Shown here: positions 56,440 to 64,000 of the stretch, piece after piece
Numbering within the stretch: position 1 is the first letter of the stretch
How the letters are laid out: each line of letters opens with the position of its first letter
Assembly (NCBI GenBank): GCA_013146195.2
Contig: CM028378.1
Location: 77,405,254 to 77,469,253, forward strand
DNA from: Codonopsis lanceolata
Lineage: Eukaryota > Streptophyta > Magnoliopsida > Asterales > Campanulaceae
Reading direction: 5' to 3'
DNA: 64,000 nucleotides
Translations under genes and position numbers: made by a program
Notes under the pieces: model-generated
Databases searched by the model: none
What the model was told of the DNA's origin: nothing
The model's input: the letters and a program-made list of their open reading frames with translations, nothing else

Positions 56440-57691
56440 CTATTTTATAAGGACAGCTTGACCTTTGCTTGCTCCATCTGATTTTGAAACTTCTTAAATT
56501 CGTAATTGTCCTTGATTTGGGAATTTTTGAGGTTGTGGTGGTTGAGGTTGTAATAGTTTATTTCCTCCCCAAGAAAAATTAGGATTATTTCTCCAACCCG
56601 GATTATATGTGTTGAGTTATTCCTTGGATCATTCCTTGAGGGTCTTTGAGGTTCATGGCATACTGCTCAAATACATACAACTATATAGACAAAAAATAGT
56701 AGCATGGGAATATAATCCACACATAGCACATGCTTCTTGAATTGACCAATTTTCATATTGAGCTTGTGTATCTGGTTTTTCTTGAACTTGGTATAAACCT
56801 ACTTTTACCTCTTGCACTTTTCTGTTGAGAATTTATACTTAACATCTCAAATAATTCCTCTAGTGCAACTGGTGTCATCCTATTAATAGAACCACCGGCC
56901 GCACTATCAACCATAATTTGTAAAGCAGGCGAAAGAGCATGATAGAATTGAAGTACTAGCACATCTTGAGACAAATTATGATGAGGGCACATAATAAGCA
57001 TATTTTTTAATCTATCCCAAGCCTCATGGAATGTTTCATCTGCTTCATTTTGGAAAGACATGATTTGGTTTCTATATTTTGTAAGAGATGCATGCTTGTA
57101 ATATTTACTCATAAACAAATCATAAAGTTGAGCCCAAGTATAAACACTAATAGGTGTTAGATTCATAAACCATCTCTTTGCCAAATCTTTTAATGCACTT
57201 GGAAAGTATTTAATTTTTACTTGGTCTTCAGTCAATCCTCCTAACGAAAAAGTACTCATCATATACTCATAATCTCTAAGGAAACTTACAGGATCTTCGG
57301 TTGGCATTCCATGAAAAGAAGGTATCGCATTAAAATAATGTCCTTTTAATTCGAAATTCCTTACTACTTCCGGTAAGACTAGACATGATGTTACTACATT
57401 CAGTGTGGGTCTAGTGAAATCATTAATAGTTCTTTGATTTACGACTACTTCCATATTTCTTCTAGCAGGTTCTTCTTCTCTTTGATTCGCATTAACCGGG
57501 CGAACCAGATTTTCAGGATTTTGATTAATATTGTCCATTGGAGGATCTACTAGAGGATCCTCTTGATTCAATTGTTCTTGATTATCAGGCTGGGTTGCTA
57601 GATTTTCAAGGTTCTCTTGATATTTTCTAATATTATTTATATCTTGATTTAGTTCTGCCAGTTTAGGATTCAAAGATCTACGACCGTGCAT
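56440..57691 (-). pseudogene. Athila gag
   Basis: 57691-56753 is an open gag start: MHGRRSLNPKLAELNQD, an Asn/Gln-rich N-terminus, then FELKGHYFNAIPSFHGMPTE, DPVSFLRDYEYMMSTFSLGG, KYFPSALKDLAKRWFMNL and YNKHASL-like core text with LYDLFMSKYYKHA. It ends with a frameshift near 56753-56830. Remnants of the knuckle region and a C-terminal part follow to 56440 with several stops. Gag forms the particle and binds element RNA. The start is the first Met after the leader, close to the primer site. Confidence 0.85.
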
Positions 57692-57820
57692 AAAATAAAT
57701 AAAGCAATTAAAAACAACTAACTACTAAAATAAATAAAATCTTTTTATATTTTTTATAAAAAACTGAAAACTGAAATTAAAAATTATGCTACCAACAAAC
57801 TAACTATGCAAACTAGCTTG

Positions 57821-57838
57821 TCCCCGGCAACAGCGCCA
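57821..57838 (-). other. Primer-binding site of the Athila element
   Basis: TGGCGCTGTTGCCGGGGA on the minus strand, complementary to the 3' end of plant Asp tRNA with one change (T for C at position 7), six bases from the 5' LTR end. Confidence 0.88.
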
Positions 57839-57844
57839 AAAACT

Positions 57845-59111
57845 TGATTGATGTGTTATTTTAAATTTATTCCTTGCAAGTGGACAAGACTATTGTAGAA
57901 TAGTTTTGGGAAGCAAAGGTCGAACCACAGAGACAAGAAGATCACATATAGCACGATTATCGGTAGCAAATTATTAAACTAAGAGGGGTTTTTATATTGA
58001 TTTTAATCTAAACTAATTATTATTCTAGTGCTTAACTAATTAGCAGCAATCACAATTTTATGAAGATCTTATGGTGGAGGGAAATCTAGGATTAGGGTTT
58101 CACTTGTATCTCCTCTATGGCTTATTTTAATAAATTATCATTCAATCTCTTGGGTTCGTTCACAAAATATAGATATAGCTTATTGAATTACCGTTCAGTC
58201 TTCATCTTCAAATAATTCATCTATTCTATATCCTAGGCACAAGAACATATGATCTAACTGTCACTTAGGTCATATATGGAATCTGACCCTAACTTATCAC
58301 TCTCGTGCATCGATAGGTTCAATTTATTGTGGTGGTGAGCCAGTGTACGACATATGCACATTGATCATGCAGTTATCCGCACCTCTAGGACTTTATTATT
58401 CACGATTACATTTATTTGTTCAAAGTGAAATAGTAGAGGGATTGATAAACACCACAATCAACAAGAATTTAATGAATAAAAATATAATTAAAGCATAGAT
58501 TCGATACAAGTTACCTCCCAACTCCTAGATTAATGGGTGATTAGTTCATCCTTGAAGATGAACATCACATGGAGATGATAAAATACATGAATCGATCTTC
58601 AATCCTTGTAATTACAACAACTAATTATGTTATACACACTAAATTCTATTCTAAAGCTATAGAAAACTACTTTCAAGCCGTCCTCAAGCCTTGGCTACCG
58701 GCCTCAATTTATATCATGGAGTTGTAGGGGGATTAGGTCTTTAGCCTGGAGTGAAAACTCAAAAACTCACGTTCTGACCACCTTGCGGTCGCAAGGTATG
58801 AGCCACCTTGCGTTCGCAAGGTCCTTCATAATCCGGGGCTTGAGACTCTGACACAGTGCCTATCTTGCGAAGGCAAGGCATGATGCACCTTGCGGTGTCC
58901 AGCCTTGTCTTCTGCCGTTTCTTCTTCAATTTACACTTTAACCCCTTCTTGGAATTTTCACCAAAAAACCTTATAATTTGTATACTTTCACCTAAAACCC
59001 TGAAATTCATGAAATCACTAAAAAACACATATCAGTAGCCAAAAGCCTCGTTGAATCGCTCAATTTAAGTCATAAAAGTATATGAAATCGACGTATAAAA
59101 TACATCGATCA
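57845..59111 (-). mobile_element. Athila element, 5' LTR
   Basis: 1267 bp, ends TGATTGATG...ACATCGATCA. Direct repeat of the 3' LTR. Palindromes at 58780-58797 and 58805-58822 are intact; the third (58861-58879) is degraded. The minus ORF 59028-58759 is not credible. Confidence 0.94.
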
Positions 59112-60104
59112 CCTACCTTTTGACAATAGCTGCAAGTTATACTCCCACTACACTGACCCTATTGCCCCTGAGAAGAAGATGTATTACTATTTTGCTTTCC
59201 CGATTGTGGCCTACCTTGGCCTCCACCTCTCCTATCACGGTTGCCTTCGTATCCTCTCCTATTACCTCAATTATTACCTTGATTAGCATTCTGAGTAGAT
59301 TGTCGTGCATTACTTGAATTATTCTTGCTTCAGTGGTCCTCAATATCCTCCTCCACCTCATAAGCTCGATCGACTACACTCCGATAATCTGTAAGCTTAA
59401 GTGCCAGAATCTGTTTCCTAAACTCAGTCCTCAATCCCTTAACAAATTTATGTGTTTTTCGTGCTTTAGTAGGAATCAAGTACGTACAATAACGGCTCAA
59501 CTCAGTGAACTTTGCAGAATACTCCGCTACAGTCATGCTACCCTGTTCTAGATCATAAAATTCTTTCTCCCTCTTGTTGCGAACCACATCCGGAACATAC
59601 TCATTTTTGAACTCCCTTTGAAAATTAGCCCAAGTGATAGGAACTTGTTGCATCTCCCAACTTTCCTTCAATACATTCCACCAATGCTCGGCGGCTCCCT
59701 TGAACTTGAGTGTCGCCAACATAACTCTCTCCTCATCGGTACATCCCAACATAGATAGTAGTTTGGTCATCTCTTCCATCCATAACTCAACCTCCCTAGG
59801 TTTCGGCTCCCCAAGAAATGCACTAGGCTTCAACTTAAGGAATCTCTCTAGAAGGGTTGTCATTCCTCGGTCTCGGTGGTAGAACTACCTCCTCCTGTCG
59901 AGGTGGCGGGGGTGGTGGTGCTCCCTCAGCTTGACCTCCCTGGCCTGCCCCTGGCATAAAAGCCATTAATCTACAATGTAGCTCTGCCATCTGCGCATCC
60001 AGACCTACCGGATTCTGCGGTGGTGGTACCTCAGCCTCAGGCTCGACCTAACCTCTCCTGGGTCTACCTCTACCACGGCCATTTCCATCCCTAGGATTCT
60101 CCAT
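59112..60104 (-). pseudogene. Tekay element 2 gag, cut in its zinc knuckle by the Athila insertion
   Basis: Start ATG at 60104 (MENPRDGNGRGRGRPRRG), a stop near 60048, then a Pro-rich stretch and the gag core open at 59863-59330: FLGEPKPREVELWMEEMTKL, GAAEHWWNVLKE, FKNEYVPDVVRNKREKEFYDL. A basic Gly/Arg/Asn-rich tail follows, and the first half of a zinc knuckle (TCSYCQK) ends at 59112 where the Athila LTR begins. The remainder lies at 40903 and below. The start is supported by its closeness to the primer site. Confidence 0.88.
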
Positions 60105-60200
60105 CGAACTCCTACAAGAATTCAGTGGACGTTAGAATCAACACACAAATAACCAACACACCTAGGCTATAGAACCTATCCTGGCCGACAACTAACCTAT

Positions 60201-60213
60201 AGCTCTAATACCA
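60201..60213 (-). other. Primer-binding site of Tekay element 2
   Basis: TGGTATTAGAGCT on the minus strand, matching initiator tRNA-Met (TGGTATCAGAGC) with one change, two bases from the LTR end. Confidence 0.88.
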
Positions 60214-60215
60214 AG

Positions 60216-61439
60216 TGTGACGACCCAACCTGGACCCCAATGCGGAATCCCAAGTCGTGCCGTCCAAGTAGACAAGATACAAGCATGCGCAAGTAGGAAT
60301 ATAAAATTTCACGTGACACAACATCGCATACATATAAAAACTCGGCTACACTTGACCAGAAAATAACTGAAGGTAAACAAGTCATCAGCGACATTATAGC
60401 CAGAACCCAACAACTACTCCTCCAATTATGACACATGCATATAATAACCTCAACGGTCACAACATGCCGGAGACAACATCAACAACAATAATATAAAAGA
60501 GTGTTAAGTGGAAGAAGTTGTAGTGAACCAATAATATATAAACAAGCTTGACATGGAAGTCAGCATACAAAAGATTATAAGTCTAGAATTTTCAAGTTAT
60601 ACAATAACAACAAAACCCAAGTCAAGTCTAAGTGACTTGTTTCCCATCGTCCTTGCCAAAATAAAAGTCTAACTACAAAGTCCCAAAAGAGCAACCTTCG
60701 AGCTCACAAGCAAACAAACACGGGAACGGCGAATCTACCGAGAACCGTCTCCTTGGCTCGGATCTAAGAAATACAAAACAAACAAATAGGGTAAGTCATA
60801 AAGACTTAGTAAGTTACTAAATAGCATGTTCATGTCAAAGCATGGCATTTATCACAATTATGGTACATGCTCATCATATAGCACTTAGCACATTATTCAC
60901 GTAAGTGCGGGAAATGAATGATACAAGTAGGATATGATATAGGCCCGGCCGCTACGTAGCTCCTGTAATAAAGTTTGTTAACCCAATATCTTGACTATGA
61001 TGCTCGTGACTTCGCATCGATATACCAAACTCTGCCGGCTAATAGCAGCCTGTGACGCACGTATTGATACGGCAAAGGGGCTACTTCCCCAATGCGGCCT
61101 ACAGTGGAGGTGTGTGTGAGGTCCCAGGTACGGCGATCCATAGCAAGCACGAATCTCTCAATTCGTGAAGGTGATGAATCGTCCTACCCTGACATAAAAA
61201 TCAAACCAAATAGTGCCAGCTGAACTTAATGCAATGCACAAGTAGATAATTACTCGTCAAGACCAATTAAGGATCAAATTCAACAAGAGCGAACTCGACC
61301 GACCAAGTAGGGTATTAATCTTTACCATAAATCATGTCAAGAAAATTAATTTCTCATAACCAAATTATAACAAGGGATTCAATTGCACAAAATTAAACTC
61401 AACTTAGAATTGGGGAAACCCGACCAAATGGTGTCCAAA
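60216..61439 (-). mobile_element. Tekay element 2, 5' LTR (3' part)
   Basis: Aligns with 34690-35915 until GGTGTCCAAA, after which the two diverge abruptly at 61440. The rest of the LTR is either deleted or lies beyond a further insertion outside the window. Confidence 0.88.
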
Positions 61440-61960
61440 TGCGGGTTCCCAGGAAATGCGCCCGCGCTCCCTTGGATAAGGGTGCGCGTATGTGCGGATG
61501 TGGGACACCACTGCTCTCATTCCATCCTCCCTTGTTTAGGGGAAAACAAAATTAAAAGTACGAGAGGAGTGCTGTCTAAAATAACGCGTTGGAATGCGCC
61601 TCGGTTGCCTTTAGTGGATTTTTTATCCAATATGGGAACTTTTTGGGTTTCCCGCATCAAGTTATCCCTTGTTTAGGGGATACCAAAATATGGGAATGCA
61701 TCACCCTTTCATTCCCATTTTCCCTTTTTTAGAGGCAAACAGAAAAGTGCAAAAAAGGATGTTGCGACGCCACCACTATGGATTTTATAAAAATACCCTT
61801 ATGGCCTATTTTGGATCACTATGGGAGCTTTGGGTTTCCTGCATCAAGTTATCCCTTGTTTAGGGGATACCAGGATATGGGAATACTTCACCCTTTCATT
61901 CTCATTCTCCCTTTTTTAGGGGAAAACAGAAAAGTGCAAGAATGGAGTGTTCCGAGGCCC
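61440..61960. repeat. Tandem ~190-bp units (three partial copies)
   Basis: The CATTC(C/T)..T..CCCTT phrase starts at 61518, 61710 and 61897 (spacing 192 and 187). GTTATCCCTTGTTTAGGGGA occurs at 61661 and 61848. Confidence 0.85.
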
Positions 61961-62500
61961 CACCGGATCCAAAATGTTTTAGAGTCGTCATCTTGATTTT
62001 AAGGCAAAAATAAAGCAAAACCAAAAAAAGAAAAACCAGAGATTATAAAATGGGTTCGGAGGCTAAGTTACGAGTTAGGAAGGTGCTAGGCACCCAACTC
62101 GCCCTTTCGGTCTCAAAAATGGTTTTTGGCTAAAGTATGCTTTTTGTTATATTTATTTAGCAAATAAATAAAGCATTAAACGACAGGAAAATAAAAGCAA
62201 ATACATCCGCGGATACGTTATTTACGGACTTGCAGCTGTCTCCTTACAATAATTACAGATATATTAAAAAATATTTGGCCATTATAACGGCTCTTTTACA
62301 TACTATTTTCTAACTAAATTCGGGCAGCACAACGGCTTATATTTGCTATACTGGGCCGGATTTAAAGAACAACTTTATAAAAAAAAATAACGCCCTTAAA
62401 GGCTATTACCTTTTAGAGCGAAGTGTGCTCGCTCTGTTCTTTAGGGAGAGGGAGTCTTTTTTTCGTTGTTGTTGTTGTTGCTGTTGTGATTTGGGTGGAG

Positions 62501-62680
62501 TGACTGCTTATTTTTGGTGTTTTTGGCTCGCTCACTCGGGTAGAATGACGGCTTATTTGTGGTGGTTTTGGCTCGCTCACTCGGGCAGAATGACGGCTTA
62601 TTTTTGGTGTTCTCGGCCTATTTACTCGGGCAGAGTAACGGCTTACTTTATGGTTTTTGGGCCGGGGAAATAAGGTGGAA
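62501..62680. repeat. Four tandem 45-bp units
   Basis: TGACTGC/TGACGGC/TAACGGC words begin at 62501, 62546, 62591 and 62636, exactly 45 bp apart. A GTT microsatellite precedes them at about 62464-62487. Confidence 0.9.
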
Positions 62681-62971
62681 ACCTAGCTGGGGGGCTAAGG
62701 CTCACTTTAACCGATGGATTTTAAGTTTGGAGGAGTTTTGGCAAGGTTTTGAAGCTTTGGAGAGATCACTCACTATCTCACTTTGCTCTCTATTTCTTCA
62801 GCATAACGAGGACGCGGAAAGCTTTGCGGAAGAAAAGGTGTCCTGAAGGTCGACCCTGAAGACTGTATTTATAGCATGGGATGAGGATTCATCGGGGATT
62901 AAAATTTCTCCCTTCATGCTTCAATTTATTGAAACATTTGGAAAAGTGTACATTACGCAAATTGTAGCGAT

Positions 62972-64000
62972 TGTGACGACCCGACCGGACCCGAGATGGA
63001 ATCACAAGTCAAGTCATCCAAATAGGACAACAATACATGCAAAGACTCAGTTTTGGAAAACGACGTGACGCAACGTTTCAGATGAAGCACGACTCGGTAC
63101 CAAAAGGCCGGAATAATTTAAAACTTTTATTTACACCTGATATAACAATTAAGACAATTATACCAAATCATCGGCGACTTTACTACGAAACCCAACTACA
63201 GTTCATGCGAGATATACCTCGGCGGCTACAACATGCCGGAGAACAACATAAATAAATAAGAGCTAAAGTAATGCCAGCGGAAGATAAATCACGTGAACCA
63301 TACTACATCTATACAAGGCTCGGCGTACATGCTGTAGGCACTCAAAAATAGAATACAAGTATAGACATAAATACAACAAAACCAAATTCCCAAAGCAAAG
63401 TCTAAATGACTTGCTAATCCCAACGTCCTTACAAAGAGTTCAAAATAAGGACATCTAAAAACACAACCTCGTCGCGTGCGATCACGGACAAGCGCAAATC
63501 TGCAACACCTCAACGGCGGTACACGAGCGGCTCGGATCTAAAGCGATAAAAGGGAGGGGTAAGTCATAAAGACTTTGTGAGTTAACAATTATGCATGTCA
63601 TGGCATCATGCAGCATACATATCAAGATATCATTTTTAATATCAAGTCAATCAAAGTGTTCATTTAACAAACACTTAAAACACATATCCATGGTAGCACA
63701 TTGTTTCACATAAGTGCTATGAAGGTAAACCACATACAAGGAGGATATGATATGAAGCCGATGCCGCTACGTAGCTCTGCAATACAGCGTTAACATTCGT
63801 GCCAATGATACCCGTGATGAGTGTATCAAAGTACCGAGCTCTCTACTCGGGTACCGTAATTAGACTTGCCAATGTGCTCTCTTGGTTCTGACAAAGGGGC
63901 TACTTCCCCCACTGTGGCCAACGGTGGAGGCGTGTGTGATAAAAACCGGTATAACAACCCATCACTATCACGAGTCCCATAACTCGTGGCGGCGATGCAT
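62972..64000 (-). mobile_element. Tekay-type LTR entering from the right (3' end)
   Basis: Begins TGTGACGACCCGACC, the LTR end of this family, and continues with blocks shared with element 1 (CGTGACGCAACGTTTCAG; GAAATAAGAGCTAA-like text; GCTACGTAGCTC). No primer site stands left of it, so it is the 3' LTR of a minus-strand element to the right, or a solo LTR. Hairpin at 63909-63927. Confidence 0.85.

Larger units (their letters stand above)
40904..59111 (-). mobile_element. Athila-type Ty3/gypsy element, complete with both LTRs
   Basis: Minus-strand element with LTRs at 57845-59111 (5') and 40904-47810 (3', enlarged by LINE 2). LTR ends are TGATYGATG...ACATCGATCA. The 5-bp target repeats TCTAC (40899-40903) and CCTAC (59112-59116) differ by one base. 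Primer site TGGCGCTGTTGCCGGGGA (Asp tRNA type), gag, protease, RT, RNase H, integrase, then a separate downstream ORF, repeated AAGTTTGGGGG tracts and the 3' purine tract. Gag, the DLGASINLMP protease and the extra ORF are characteristic of Athila. In the first ~150 bp the LTRs differ at about 7 positions, so it is not young. Confidence 0.93.
61440..62971. mobile_element. Fragment resembling a Tat/Ogre-type LTR, with tandem repeats
   Basis: Starts abruptly within a Tekay LTR and ends at another. It contains TTTAGAGTCGTCATCTTGA (near 61978) and GGTTCGGAGGCTAAGTTACGAG...AAGGTGCTAGGCACCCAACTCGCCC (62050-62105). Such GTCGCCAC and AAGGT.TTAGGCACC phrases are common in plant Tat/Ogre LTRs. No coding domain found; short ORFs are probably chance. 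Orientation plus if that comparison holds. Confidence 0.45.

Noticed and set aside
62425..62846. Two ORFs over the 45-bp repeats (82 and 95 aa)
   Set aside because: Repetitive peptides without homology that I can recognise; kept only as a tandem repeat.
1..64000. tRNA or rRNA genes
   Set aside because: No cloverleaf with paired A and B boxes or rRNA core was noticed; the tRNA-like matches are retroelement priming sites.

Overview
This window comes from the repeat-rich, gene-poor part of a flowering-plant nuclear genome, probably a eudicot. The evidence is plant-specific retroelement lineages: Tekay/Del-type chromoviruses with initiator tRNA-Met priming sites, an Athila-type element with an Asp-tRNA priming site and an extra ORF, Tat-type elements with an antisense ORF, and L1-type LINEs with DUF4283, CCHC and RNase H domains. 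Low-GC spacers with (TA)n tracts, a MULE-like MITE and a Helitron-like element fit this. I found no ordinary host gene, tRNA, rRNA or CRISPR array. Every substantial ORF belongs to a mobile element, and nearly all are broken by stops or frameshifts. Two 100-N runs (6205-6304, 34504-34603) are assembly gaps.

Layout. 1-6204: 3' part of Tekay element 1 on the minus strand (3' LTR, PPT, integrase-chromodomain ORF, broken RNase H/RT/protease/zinc knuckle). 6305-7744: 3' end of a plus-strand Tat element A (antisense promoter, PPT, LTR). 7745-14044: AT-rich non-coding spacer with a 0.78-kb inverted-repeat element, a ~1.45-kb tandem duplication, a MITE and a Helitron. 14045-34503: Tat element B on the minus strand, with 3' LTR, an antisense intron-containing ORF reading plus, a 65-bp tandem array, and a broken pol running into the second gap. 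A Tekay solo LTR (18069-29552) sits inside an intron of that antisense ORF. It is itself interrupted by a copia-like solo LTR (19650-20717) and a nearly complete LINE (23155-29055, minus).

34690-61439: Tekay element 2 (minus). It is split inside its gag zinc knuckle by an Athila-type element (40904-59111, minus), whose 3' LTR in turn holds a full-length LINE (41620-47250, plus). 61440-62971: fragment resembling a Tat/Ogre LTR, with ~190-bp and 45-bp tandem repeats. 62972-64000: the end of another Tekay LTR running off the window.

Insertion order follows from target-site duplications: CTTGT (Tekay solo LTR), GGATC (copia solo LTR), CCGACGGGTTGT (LINE 1), TCTAC/CCTAC (Athila) and an 18-bp repeat (LINE 2). 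Removing LINE 2 restores equal Athila LTRs (about 1258 and 1267 bp). Removing the solo LTR restores a 101-bp intron in the Tat antisense gene.

The observations most worth a second look are: a hairpin in the Tekay LTRs with compensatory stem changes; a palindrome (ACCTTGCGNNCGCAAGGT) shared by otherwise unrelated Tekay and Athila elements; the Tat antisense gene with a promoter region common to both Tat copies; a matching 3'-terminal hairpin in the two LINEs; and several unrelated tandem arrays with a period near 190 bp.
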